Part shown: positions 49,299 through 58,283 of the stretch, one piece after another
Numbering within the stretch: position 1 is the first letter of the stretch
How the letters are laid out: each line of letters begins with the position of its first letter
NCBI GenBank assembly: GCA_913055615.1
Contig: CAJXKK010000007.1
Coordinates: 1-64,000 of the forward strand
Length of the DNA stretch: 64,000 nt
Direction of reading: 5' to 3'
DNA from: an uncultured Ectothiorhodospiraceae bacterium
Lineage (GTDB): Bacteria; Pseudomonadota; Gammaproteobacteria; XJ16; Halofilaceae
Position numbers and translations under genes: made by a program
The notes under the pieces: model-generated
What the model saw: the letters and a program-made list of their open reading frames with translations, nothing else
What the model was told of the DNA's origin: nothing
Databases searched by the model: none

Positions 49299-50252
49299 TC
49301 ACACGTTCGGGTCGTGGAATCGGAAGTGTTCGGAGAGGTATTTTTCGCCTTCATCGCAGAACAGCGTGACGATGTTTTTGAGTTCCGGGTTGCGTTCGCG
49401 CAGGCGTTTGGCGGCGACGAGGTGGCCGCCGGATGAGGGGCCGACGAAGCAGCCGTGGTTCTGGGCGATGCGGCGCATCTCGGCGACCGCTTCATCACTG
49501 TCGACGGACACGAAATCATCGATCTCGGTGCGGTGCCGCGAGATGATCTCGGGCACGAAGCCATCGGCGATACCCTCGATCAGGTGCTTGCCGGTCTCGC
49601 CGCAAACGATGGTGCAGGATTCTTCAGGTTCCATGCCAACCAGACGGCACTGTGGATTGACCTCGCGGAAGGCCTGACCCACACCGATCAGGGTGCCGCC
49701 GGTCCCCACACCGACAACGATCGCATCGGGTACGGTGCCCTCGGGCAACTGCTGCAGCAGTTCCTGTCCGAGCCAGGTCCGGTTTTCCTCGACGTTCCAC
49801 TCGGAGGCGAACTGCTGTGGGCAGAAGTAGCCTTCCTGTCCACCGAGCTCTTCCGCCTTTTCCAGCGCGGCATTCACGTGGAAGTCGCCAACCAGCAGGA
49901 CCTCGGCACCGAGCGCGCGCGAGATCGCCAGGCGCTCTGAGGTCATGCCGTTCGGCATCACCACCATCATCCGGTAGCCCTTGACAGCAGCGACCATGGA
50001 CAACGCGTTGCCGGTGTTGCCGCTCGAGGCCTCGACGATGGTATCGCCCGGCTGCAGGCGGCCTTCGCGCTCGGCGCGTTCGATCATGTATTTCGCGATG
50101 CGCGCCTTGATCGACCCGGAGGGGTTCAGAAACTCGAGTTTGCACCAGATACCGTCGATATCGATGAGCGGCGTGTTGCCGATGCCATCCAGCACGCTCG
50201 AGGAGCCGCCGTGCCGTCCCACGATACAGTCGCTGCTTGCCAGATCGCTCAT
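49299..50252 (-). CDS. Cysteine synthase-like PLP enzyme (fold type II)
   Basis: A 317-residue beta-replacement enzyme. PLP Lys49 lies in NPSGSIKARIAKYM, the substrate loop is ASSGNTGNALS, and the phosphate loop is GVGTGGTLIGVG. It probably forms cysteine from O-acetylserine and sulfide or thiosulfate; the Gly-Ser-Ile version of the GGSxKDR motif and short N-terminus leave cystathionine synthase or SbnA-like roles open. GGAGGAA precedes ATG 50252. It is monocistronic on the reverse strand and is not adjacent to the sulfur-carrier operon. Confidence 0.88.
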   Translation of the reverse strand: MSDLASSDCIVGRHGGSSSVLDGIGNTPLIDIDGIWCKLEFLNPSGSIKARIAKYMIERAEREGRLQPGDTIVEASSGNTGNALSMVAAVKGYRMMVVMPNGMTSERLAISRALGAEVLLVGDFHVNAALEKAEELGGQEGYFCPQQFASEWNVEENRTWLGQELLQQLPEGTVPDAIVVGVGTGGTLIGVGQAFREVNPQCRLVGMEPEESCTIVCGETGKHLIEGIADGFVPEIISRHRTEIDDFVSVDSDEAVAEMRRIAQNHGCFVGPSSGGHLVAAKRLRERNPELKNIVTLFCDEGEKYLSEHFRFHDPNV

Positions 50253-50438
50253 GCGGGCAATTTCCTCCGGTCGAATCCTGGACACGCCCCGGCCGCAATC
50301 GGGCATACGGCGCGGAAGGCGGTCGGATTTTTCCACCGGCCGGCATGGCGGTCAACGCGCGACAGCGGCGATCGTCGTGTGCGGGCAACCCCGTGTCGTC
50401 GCGGGTATGACGTGGTCTGCAGCTGCGCGCGGTCGCGC

Positions 50439-51203
50439 TTATTCGGCACCCTCGCCGGCACCGCGATTGCGCGACTCCTCAGTCGCCTCGACGAGGGTAC
50501 GGCCCGACAGCTCCTTGAGCCGGAACCAGACATCATCCTCGACCTGGAGTCCGTCCTCCCACACGCGGTTGGACTGGCGCTCGAAGTCCTCGGGCCGCAC
50601 GACCTGCAGTAGCGTCGCCGCATCCGGATCGGGATGCAGCGACTGCAGCATGGAAAAGTGTGGCGAGGCGATCAGCGTGACGGAGCGATTGCGCGTCAGC
50701 GTGTCGTCCTCGTCCTCGATCTGGTAGAGCAGGAGCGTCGGATAATCCTCGTATGCGCGGATCGACACGACCTGCTCAACTACCACCGGGTCCTCGCTGT
50801 TGCGCCAGAACGCCATCAGGTTCATGCCGCGACGGGCACAGCGCGCCAGGTACCCCATCATGAGTTTGCGGTTGTAGCAGTCGTGGACCTTGACCACCGA
50901 CAGGCCCTTGCGCCGTGCCTTCGCGTAGGCGAGATCAGCGGCCAGGCTGCCGCACAGCAGGATAGAGTTCCCCGTCGCATCGATGACACCGAGTGAGGAA
51001 TCCTCGAAAGACCGCTTCATGGCATTGCGCGGCTCACTCGTGAGACGCGTCAACGCCCACCGCAGGGTATCGACTCCGCCGAGCCCGTGCTGCTCCAGCC
51101 AGACGACCATATCGGCCGCATCTTCGTGATCACCGGGTGGAAATCCCAGGCCCTCAAAGGCACGCCGGCAGAGCCCGGTGAGTTCGTTCTGCGAGACCCT
51201 CAT
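50439..51203 (-). CDS. DUF3726 family protein
   Basis: A 254-residue protein whose N-terminus MRVSQNELTGLCRRAFEGLG, followed by DHEDAADMVVWLEQHGLGG, resembles the helical lid of malate/lactate dehydrogenase family 2, as recorded for DUF3726. Catalytic dehydrogenase residues and a full nucleotide-binding domain are not evident. ATG 51203 overlaps the upstream gene's TGA (ATGA), so the two are translated together. No function is known to me. Confidence 0.75.
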   Translation of the reverse strand: MRVSQNELTGLCRRAFEGLGFPPGDHEDAADMVVWLEQHGLGGVDTLRWALTRLTSEPRNAMKRSFEDSSLGVIDATGNSILLCGSLAADLAYAKARRKGLSVVKVHDCYNRKLMMGYLARCARRGMNLMAFWRNSEDPVVVEQVVSIRAYEDYPTLLLYQIEDEDDTLTRNRSVTLIASPHFSMLQSLHPDPDAATLLQVVRPEDFERQSNRVWEDGLQVEDDVWFRLKELSGRTLVEATEESRNRGAGEGAE

Positions 51204-52942
51204 CCGAGAACCTCTTCGGGATCGGGCATCAGTGGCATGAACCAGTCGTCGTCGAACGGCTGGCCGATGTCCTCCACAAGCGGCGCGCCCTGGAACAATG
51301 TAATCCGGACCCAACGGCTCGAGCGGGGATCGAATTTCGTGGCCCCGAAGAACGACAGTTTGCAGCGCAACAGGTGCATCGGGAGCATATCCCCGGCCAG
51401 CAGATTCTTGCGTATCTCTCCGTACGTCGTCTGCGACATCGACTGCACGCGCCGGATAATGCCCTTGAAACCCGGGCGCTCCAGCAGAAACTCGACTACC
51501 GTGGTCCGACCACCGAACTGCTCCCGGTACGCAACCAGCGCATCGTAGGCCCGCCGTACCTGCCGGGCGATATCCAGAGGCATCTCCCGGTCGTCGCCGG
51601 GCTCTTCCCCGCGGATCCCCAGGCGCGGCTCTTCCTTCTCCGCGGAGCGATACCAGAACAGGCGCGTCTGTTCGGGATCGTCGAAGTCCACGGCCAACGC
51701 CCAGTCATAATTCGACTCGATTTCCTCGATCAGGCGATTGAGCGTCATATCGGGCACCAGGTCGTAGCGCTCGAGGGCCCCCATATAGAGCTCGAGTTCG
51801 TCGACGAGGTCGGGATAGAGTTCGATGATCAGTGAATGCAGCAGCTCCTGCGTCTCGAACGACCAGTGCGCGCGCGCATGGTCCGACAGTTCCTGCCACA
51901 GCCGTCGCCCTTCCGGGGCCTGTTGCCGCAGCCAGTCGCGGGCGATGCCGAGTTCCTCGACAAGCGTCTCGTTGTGTTCGGTCTGTCGGGAATCGTCCGA
52001 TACGGTTTCGCGTGTATGCTGCTCGCCGCGATCGATCAGCGTCAGTAAACGCTCAAGACGATCCCGATCGCTGGTCTCGCCGAGACAGCGCGCGAGAGCC
52101 GTCTCCCGCATCAGCACCCATTGATTGATCAGTTTCGGATGACTGACCAGGAATGGTGCCATCCCGAGTCCGGTCGAATTGCCGATACCGAGGTAGCGTT
52201 TGAGCCGATCATCCATGCGCACGGCCGTTTCGGGCGCCCGACAGGCGGCGATGTGTTCCACCTGCGCGATACTGAAGTGGCGCAGCAGGTACACGGTGAA
52301 CATCTGGGCGGAGAACGGCAGACCGAAATCTTCCCAGTCCCGGATCTTGGGATAATCGGCGATACCGAATTTCCCGTTCCCGTACACCGCCGTGGTCCGA
52401 TAGAGATAGCCGACGCGCGCGATTTGACGCGGATCCGGCTGCCGCCCCTCGGACAGGGCCTGGACCATGGAGTCGAAGTTGCGCACGCTGCGGTTCGCGC
52501 GTGACAGTACGATCACGCTCGCATCGCAGCGTCCGGCCTCCTGACGCGGTATGTTTTCGCGCAACGACTCGAGACGCTCCTCGTCGACCTCGCCCACGCA
52601 CAGCGCGAACGCACAGTCCCAGGCATTGGCGATGACCCGATCGGAGCGTTGGCTGGGATCGAGATACTGGGAGAAAAGGACGAATTCGTAGACGTGCTCG
52701 GGCGTGGTAATGCGATAGATCGCCGTACCGTAGCCATCGCGGTCGATATCGAACCGGCGGTTCTCCACCCGCCAGCCCTCGTCCATCATCTTACGCACGA
52801 CGGTGCGGATGAAACTGATCCGGCTGCCATGGAGACTGCCCAGCCTGTCGAGCTGCATGACCTCATCGGCCGGGCGCAGCGGGACCGGACCGGCATGCGG
52901 TTCCGGGTGTGCGGGCTGGAAGTCACGGGATTCCGGTAACAT
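51200..52942 (-). CDS. Large conserved-looking protein coupled to DUF3726
   Basis: A 580-residue soluble acidic protein. ATG 52942 follows AAGGGG; an in-frame ATG at 52963 is an alternative. I do not recognise the family. Notable blocks: LDRLGSLHGSRISFIRTVVR near the start, YRITTPEHVYEFVLFSQYLD, a VYLLRHFSIAQVEHIAAC segment and RLKRYLGIGNSTGLGMAPFL. The GIGNSTGLGMAPFL stretch looks like a glycine-rich binding loop. No membrane segments. Overlap with the DUF3726 gene implies a shared complex or pathway. Confidence 0.7.
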   Translation of the reverse strand: MLPESRDFQPAHPEPHAGPVPLRPADEVMQLDRLGSLHGSRISFIRTVVRKMMDEGWRVENRRFDIDRDGYGTAIYRITTPEHVYEFVLFSQYLDPSQRSDRVIANAWDCAFALCVGEVDEERLESLRENIPRQEAGRCDASVIVLSRANRSVRNFDSMVQALSEGRQPDPRQIARVGYLYRTTAVYGNGKFGIADYPKIRDWEDFGLPFSAQMFTVYLLRHFSIAQVEHIAACRAPETAVRMDDRLKRYLGIGNSTGLGMAPFLVSHPKLINQWVLMRETALARCLGETSDRDRLERLLTLIDRGEQHTRETVSDDSRQTEHNETLVEELGIARDWLRQQAPEGRRLWQELSDHARAHWSFETQELLHSLIIELYPDLVDELELYMGALERYDLVPDMTLNRLIEEIESNYDWALAVDFDDPEQTRLFWYRSAEKEEPRLGIRGEEPGDDREMPLDIARQVRRAYDALVAYREQFGGRTTVVEFLLERPGFKGIIRRVQSMSQTTYGEIRKNLLAGDMLPMHLLRCKLSFFGATKFDPRSSRWVRITLFQGAPLVEDIGQPFDDDWFMPLMPDPEEVLG

Positions 52943-53133
52943 GGCGATGCCCCTTCGAAACACGACCGGGCGTCACCACGGGGCTCGACCCGGTCGCTGA
53001 TCTGGATGTCGTGCCCTGGATACCGGAACGGAATGTCCGGCACCCGGCAGCACGCGTGATGGGGCGCGGAACGCGCACCGCGGGCCTTTCAGCCCCGGCC
53101 CGCCGGCTGTGGCCGGATGGGCGCGGGATCAGC

Positions 53134-53159
53134 GCGGGGCCGGCAGGCGCCGGCCCCGC
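53134..53159 (-). terminator. GC hairpin downstream of the BCCT gene
   Basis: A 10-bp stem GCGGGGCCGG (53134-53143) with CCGGCCCCGC (53150-53159) and a 6-base loop, 14 bases beyond the stop of the BCCT gene in its direction of transcription. There is no T-tract, so termination would be weak or need Rho; it separates the transporter from the DUF3726 pair. Confidence 0.45.
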
Positions 53160-53172
53160 AGGTACCGCCAGT

Positions 53173-54738
53173 CTAGCGCACGATCCCCTGATTGCGCGCC
53201 ATCTCATAGGCCGCCTGCGGCCCCGTCCACAGCGACGGCAACAGCACCAGCGACACCGGAATGGCGGTGATCACGATGAACTGCTGCAGCGCGCTGATCT
53301 GGCCAGCCCCCATGTAGAGGAGGATACCGGCCATCACCGCCAGCGCGATGCCCCAGAAGGCCCGGACACCGGTGTTCGGGTCATCATGTCCAGAGGCCAC
53401 CATCGAAATGGTGTAGCTCATGGAGTCGCCCGTGGTAGCCACAAAGATCGTGGTCAGGACCAGGATGAGGAACGCCATCAGGCCACCGAGCGGCAACGCC
53501 TGCGCGACCGTCAGGGTAGCGACGTCGAACTGGAAGTTGGTCAACGCCTCCTGCAGATCGATCGCGCCGTTGATCTGGTAGTAGATCCCGGAGCCGCCCA
53601 GCAGCGTGAACCACACCGTGGTCACGATCGGGGCGGCGACAGCGACGGCCAGGATCATCTGCCGGATGGTGCGCCCGCGGGAAATACGCGCCACGAACAG
53701 GGCCATCAGCGGCCCGTAGCCGAGGAACCATGCGAAGAAGAACACAGTCCACCACTTCATCCACCAGCCGGGCGCCGTCTCGGTCGTCATCGTCGACATG
53801 GCGAAGAAGGACGAGATGTACTCGCCGAATCCCTGCGTCCACGCGTTCACGAGGAACAGCGTCGGACCGAAGATGAAGATGAACGCGGCGATCCCCATCG
53901 CGAGAAACACATTGAGCCGACTGAGTATCTGGATACCGCGATGGATACCGGTGACCGCCGACGTCACGTAGATCGCGCCAAGGGCAATGAGGACCACGAG
54001 CTGGGTCCCGAAGGTATCGGGCAGACCGAACAGGACGTTGGCACCATATGCGACCTGGGTCGCGAGGAAGCCGATCGGGCCGACCGTGCCGGCGACCACC
54101 GCGATCACGCAGACCGAATCGACGATACCGCCGAACGCGCCCTTCATGACCCGGTCACCGAATATCGGATACAGCAGCGTGCGCGGCTGCAGCGGCTGGC
54201 CCTTGACGTAGTGCGCGTTCACGAGCACGAGGCTCGTCAGCGAGCCAAGAATCGCCCATGCGAGGAATCCCCAGTGCATGAACGACTGGGCCAACGCACC
54301 CTTGATCGCTTCGGCAGTGCCCACTTCGGCATCGAAGGCCGGCGGCGTCTGGGCGATAAAGTGATAAACCGGCTCACCAGCAGCGAAGAACACGCCACCA
54401 CCGGCCAGCAACGTACAGAGGATGATGGATATCCACTTGAACGTGCTCATCTCCGGCTTATCGAGATCCCCCATAACCGCGCTGCCGGCCGGGGAGATGC
54501 AGACCGCGAGAGCGATGAAGAAGGTCAGCAGGAGCAGCAGCTGGAAGAAGGATCCAAGGTACTGCGCCGTCCACGTGAAGCCGCTGCTGACGACTGCCGA
54601 CAGCAGATCCACGTCATAGACGGAAAATGCGACAAAAAGAAGGACGAACCCAACGCTGATACTGAGCACCCACGGGTCACCCAGACCCGCGTTCATACCC
54701 GCACGATGCGGATCATTCGAGCTGTTTCCGTTACTCAT
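53173..54738 (-). CDS. BCCT family betaine/choline/carnitine-type transporter
   Basis: A 521-residue transporter with twelve predicted helices. Hallmarks are GFTWTAQYLGSFFQ in the early helices and the tryptophan-rich WWMKWWTVFFFAWFLGYGPL followed by the FVARISRGRTIRQ signature. It imports a trimethylammonium or related zwitterion with Na+ or H+. The C-terminus is short, without the long osmosensing tail of BetP, which favours a catabolic role. It lies downstream of the M19-like and aldehyde dehydrogenase genes on the same strand. Confidence 0.93.
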   Translation of the reverse strand: MSNGNSSNDPHRAGMNAGLGDPWVLSISVGFVLLFVAFSVYDVDLLSAVVSSGFTWTAQYLGSFFQLLLLLTFFIALAVCISPAGSAVMGDLDKPEMSTFKWISIILCTLLAGGGVFFAAGEPVYHFIAQTPPAFDAEVGTAEAIKGALAQSFMHWGFLAWAILGSLTSLVLVNAHYVKGQPLQPRTLLYPIFGDRVMKGAFGGIVDSVCVIAVVAGTVGPIGFLATQVAYGANVLFGLPDTFGTQLVVLIALGAIYVTSAVTGIHRGIQILSRLNVFLAMGIAAFIFIFGPTLFLVNAWTQGFGEYISSFFAMSTMTTETAPGWWMKWWTVFFFAWFLGYGPLMALFVARISRGRTIRQMILAVAVAAPIVTTVWFTLLGGSGIYYQINGAIDLQEALTNFQFDVATLTVAQALPLGGLMAFLILVLTTIFVATTGDSMSYTISMVASGHDDPNTGVRAFWGIALAVMAGILLYMGAGQISALQQFIVITAIPVSLVLLPSLWTGPQAAYEMARNQGIVR

Positions 54739-54776
54739 ATCTACCCCCGTTTCGGGTTATCGTATAAGCCGACGCT

Positions 54777-55766
54777 TCAGACCGCCGGTTGCAGGGCGTC
54801 GTCGAGGAAACGAAGCCAGTTACCACCCATGATCCCGTCGACCTCGGCGTTACTGAACCCCCGGTCCCGCAGGCCCCGGGTGATATTCGGGAAGTCCGCG
54901 GACGTGCGGAACCACGGCAACGGATCCGGCCAGCTGGGCCGCTCGACCGAGCCTTCGCCGTAATCCATGACCTTCGACCAGTTGCCGTTGCGCATCCACT
55001 GCAGCACCTCGACCGGCTGATCCTGACACAGATCCGTGCCGATCCCCAGGTGTTCCGCACCCATCACATCGGCACTGCGCGCTATCATTTCCGTAAATTC
55101 GTCGATCCCGGTCCCGGATCCATTCCGGAGATGGAACGGATAGCAGCTGAACCCCATCAGCCCGCCACTCTCGGCCAGCGCCAGCATGACCTTTTCCGAC
55201 TTGTTCCTGCTGGTGTCGTGATAGAACTGCGGATTGGCATGCGACACGACCACCGGGCGCTCGGACAGCCGGATCGCCTCCAGCGTCGAGAATTCCGCGC
55301 TGTGAGACATATCGATCACCATCCCGACACGGTTCATCTCGGCGATCACCTGGCGTCCGAAGCGGCTGATGCCCGGGTCCGTGTCCTCGAAACAACCGGC
55401 GCAGATAAGCGACTGATTATTGTACGAGAGCTGCATGATATGCACGTTGAGCCGCTTGAGGATAGCCACCATATCGATGTCGTCCTCAATCGGCGAGCAG
55501 TTCTGCAGGCCGACAATGATACCGGTTTTACCGCTCTCCCGCGCGTGTCTGATGTCGTCGGCGGTTTCCACCGGCATGATCAGGTCACTATGGGCCTCGA
55601 ACCGCCGGTTCCAGTCACCGATATTCGACAGGAGTTCGCGTGCATTCTCCCAGTACGTGGCGGTGACATGGACCGCATCGATCCCGCCGGCCCGCATCTG
55701 CTCGAATACCTCGCGGCTCCAGTTGCAGTACTGGAGCCCATCGATTACCGCGGTGTCATGCGCCAT
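54777..55766 (-). CDS. Peptidase M19-like (renal dipeptidase family) protein
   Basis: A 329-residue TIM-barrel protein of the membrane dipeptidase family: GKTGIIVGLQNCSPIEDD, VGMVIDMSHSAEFS, VVVSHANPQF and HLGIGTDLCQ are recognisable. The usual N-terminal metal-binding DGHND is replaced by DGLQYCNWS, so the HxD ligand pair is missing. The same substitution is found in the dipeptidase-like gene of the Pseudomonas dimethylglycine catabolism locus, which starts similarly. Activity on ordinary dipeptides is doubtful. It is between the dehydrogenase (9-base gap) and BCCT genes. Confidence 0.85.
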   Translation of the reverse strand: MAHDTAVIDGLQYCNWSREVFEQMRAGGIDAVHVTATYWENARELLSNIGDWNRRFEAHSDLIMPVETADDIRHARESGKTGIIVGLQNCSPIEDDIDMVAILKRLNVHIMQLSYNNQSLICAGCFEDTDPGISRFGRQVIAEMNRVGMVIDMSHSAEFSTLEAIRLSERPVVVSHANPQFYHDTSRNKSEKVMLALAESGGLMGFSCYPFHLRNGSGTGIDEFTEMIARSADVMGAEHLGIGTDLCQDQPVEVLQWMRNGNWSKVMDYGEGSVERPSWPDPLPWFRTSADFPNITRGLRDRGFSNAEVDGIMGGNWLRFLDDALQPAV

Positions 55767-55775
55767 GGATCCGCC

Positions 55776-57221
55776 TCACATCGCCCGCATATAGGAGGTC
55801 TTGACCTCGGTATAGAACTCGCGGGCGTACTGCCCCTGCTCCCGCGGTCCGTAGCTGGACTCGTTGCGGCCACCGAACGGGACATGGTAATCCGTGCCCG
55901 CGGTCGGGAGATTGATCATCACGCAGCCGAAGCGCGCGTTGCGCTTGAAGTGCATCGCGGGGCCGAGGGAGCGGGTGACGATCCCTGCGGTCAGCCCGAA
56001 GCGCGTGTCGTTCAGGGTCGCGAGCGCCTCGTCGTAATCGCGCACCTTGATCACGCAGGCGATCGGCCCAAACATCTCTTCCTGATTGACCGTCATCCGG
56101 TTGTGGCTGCCGGTAAACAGGGTCGGCTGCAGGAAATACCCCTCGGTGTCGCGGGTGACCCGCTCGCCACCGAAGGCGAGCGTGCAGCCCTCCTCCTTCG
56201 CCTTCTCGATCCAGGCGAGATCCTGTTCCAGCTGATTGGCGTCGACGACCGGGCCGACCTCCGTGCCCTCTTCGAGCGCATGGCCGACTTTCGCTTTCGA
56301 CAGCCGCTCAACCAGCGCCTCGACGAAGCGGTCGTGAACCCCCTCGGTGACGATGATGCGCGAGGAGGCCGTGCATTTCTGACCGGTGCCGGAGTAACCG
56401 CCGCCGAAGGCGCACTGCACCGCAGTCTCGATATCGGCGTCGTCGAGGACGACGAGCGCATTCTTCGAGCCCATCTCCATCTGCACCTTGGTCAGGTTCT
56501 GCATCGCCTTCGCGCCGACCTGCTTGCCGGTCTCCACGGATCCGGTGAAGGTCAGGGCATCGACGTCGGGCGACTCGACCAGGGTATTGCCGACCTGGCT
56601 GCCGCGGCCCATAACGAGATTGAAGGTCCCCGGCGGCAGATCCTGGCGGCTGATGATCTCGGCGACCTGCGTGGCGCTGTACGGCACGAGATTCGCCGGC
56701 TTCCAGATCACCGCGTTGCCGAAGGCGAGCGCAGGCGCGATCTTCCACACCGGCGTCGCCATCGGGAAATTCCAGGGCGAGATGACGCCGACGACACCCA
56801 TCGGCTCCCGCCAGGTCTCGACCTCGATCCCGGGCCGGACCGAATCCGCCGTATCGCCCATCTGACGATGAACCTCGGCCGCGTAGTAATGGAAAAACTG
56901 ACCGGACCGATACACCTCGCCCTTGCCCTCGGCGAAGGGCTTGCCCTCTTCCCGCGCCAGCTCGCGACCGAGCTCGGCGGCACGCTCCATCAGTTCCGTG
57001 CCGATCGCGAGCAGTGCGTTATAGCGATGCTCGAGGCCCTTGGCGTACCACTGAGGCTGGGCCGCGCGGGCCGCGGCGATCGCCTCGCGGGTCTGCTCCG
57101 TCGACGCCTGCGCGAACTCGCCCAGGCTGTCCGATATATCGGACGGATTGACATTGCTGACGGTCGACTCGCCGTCGACCCATTCGCCATTGATAAAGTT
57201 GCGGTAGCGCGCTTCGGCCAT
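55776..57221 (-). CDS. NAD(P)-dependent aldehyde dehydrogenase, ketoglutarate-semialdehyde type
   Basis: A 481-residue aldehyde dehydrogenase: Asn151 in SPWNFPM, Lys174 in WKPANLVP, general base Glu249 in MEMGSKN and nucleophile Cys283 in GTGQKCTASS. The C-terminal block FGGRNESSYGPREQGQYARE, ending in FYTEVKTSYM, closely resembles alpha-ketoglutaric semialdehyde dehydrogenases of arabinose and hydroxyproline catabolism. First gene of a three-gene operon with the M19-like protein and BCCT transporter, divergent from a LysR regulator. Confidence 0.9.
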   Translation of the reverse strand: MAEARYRNFINGEWVDGESTVSNVNPSDISDSLGEFAQASTEQTREAIAAARAAQPQWYAKGLEHRYNALLAIGTELMERAAELGRELAREEGKPFAEGKGEVYRSGQFFHYYAAEVHRQMGDTADSVRPGIEVETWREPMGVVGVISPWNFPMATPVWKIAPALAFGNAVIWKPANLVPYSATQVAEIISRQDLPPGTFNLVMGRGSQVGNTLVESPDVDALTFTGSVETGKQVGAKAMQNLTKVQMEMGSKNALVVLDDADIETAVQCAFGGGYSGTGQKCTASSRIIVTEGVHDRFVEALVERLSKAKVGHALEEGTEVGPVVDANQLEQDLAWIEKAKEEGCTLAFGGERVTRDTEGYFLQPTLFTGSHNRMTVNQEEMFGPIACVIKVRDYDEALATLNDTRFGLTAGIVTRSLGPAMHFKRNARFGCVMINLPTAGTDYHVPFGGRNESSYGPREQGQYAREFYTEVKTSYMRAM

Positions 57222-57333
57222 GGTTCCCCCTTGTACTCGGTCCCGTCATCCTGGAACACTGCACCCCAAAAGAACAATTATTAAGAAAAATGCTATGGTA
57301 AATTAAACTTATGATGCGCGGAGAGTGGGCAAG
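57222..57333. promoter_or_regulatory. Divergent control region between dehydrogenase operon and LysR gene
   Basis: A 112-base gap whose central part (57270-57312) is markedly A/T-rich against the GC-rich background and contains TTAAG, AAATTAAAC and several T-N11-A spacings as in LysR boxes. It probably holds both promoters and the LysR operator. I cannot fix exact -35 and -10 sites. Confidence 0.5.
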
Positions 57334-58251
57334 ATGGTCCCCGACGTCAAACTCCAGCAGCTGCGGTATTTCGTGCTGGTGGCGGAGCTCAAGAGTTATC
57401 ACGCGGCCGCGGAACGGGCGGCCCGAACCCAGCCCGCGATCTCGCTCGCGATCCGTGAGCTGGAACACCGGCTCGGTGAGACCCTGTTCGAGCGCGGCAA
57501 CAAGACCGAACTGACCCCCTACGGCCGTCACTGCTACCCCCACGCAAAAGCGCTGCTCGAGCATTACGGCCGGGTAGTCGATCAGATGGCCCTGGCCGCG
57601 GAGAAGCGCATCGGGCGCGCGTCGATCGCCTGCGTCCCGTCGTTCGCGAGCCAACTCCTGCCACGCATTCTCGACGCCTTTGCCTCGCGCTATCCGGATG
57701 TCCAGCTGAGCGTGGAAGACGACACAGCCCATAATGTGCAGCGGCGAGTCCTCCAGCAACGCGTCGATTTCGGTGTCGCCAGCCAGTGGGAGCTCGATCC
57801 CAATCTGGATTTTCAGCCGTTACTGCAGGATCAGATGGGGCTGGTGTGTCGGCGCGACCATCCACTCGCCCGGATCGACCGCGCGCTCGCATGGGCGGAC
57901 TTGGCCGGGCATACGCTCATTACCAACGGCACGGTGCGCCTGCTCGATGGAACGCCGGCGCAGCACGCCATGGCCGGGGCGCAGTTCTCGGTGTCCAACA
58001 TCATCTCTCTGCTGGCGACGCTGCGCGCGGGCATCGGGGTCACGGCCCTGCCCGAACTGGCACTGGCGGACGATGACCCCGAGCTGTGTTTCCTGCCGCT
58101 TAGCGCGCCCCACGTAGAACGCGAGATCGGCCTGCTGACGCCACGCCGACAGAGCCTGTCACCGGCGGCGGCGGCCCTGCGTGACACCATTCTTGAGCTC
58201 CAGGCGGGTAACCGCGATCCGGGTCAGGCGTCCCCGAGCGGCACCGATTGA
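57334..58251 (+). CDS. LysR family transcriptional regulator
   Basis: A 305-residue regulator. The N-terminal helix-turn-helix contains LKSYHAAAERAARTQPAISL and IRELEHRLGETLFERG; the rest is a LysR effector-binding domain. ATG 57334 follows GGAGAG by about 8 bases; an in-frame GTG at 57325 is less likely. Divergent from the aldehyde dehydrogenase operon, which it most likely activates in response to a substrate such as a betaine or its breakdown product. Confidence 0.92.
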   Translation: MVPDVKLQQLRYFVLVAELKSYHAAAERAARTQPAISLAIRELEHRLGETLFERGNKTELTPYGRHCYPHAKALLEHYGRVVDQMALAAEKRIGRASIACVPSFASQLLPRILDAFASRYPDVQLSVEDDTAHNVQRRVLQQRVDFGVASQWELDPNLDFQPLLQDQMGLVCRRDHPLARIDRALAWADLAGHTLITNGTVRLLDGTPAQHAMAGAQFSVSNIISLLATLRAGIGVTALPELALADDDPELCFLPLSAPHVEREIGLLTPRRQSLSPAAAALRDTILELQAGNRDPGQASPSGTD

Positions 58252-58283
58252 CCGCGCCATTCAGGTGCCCTAAATTGCTGAGC

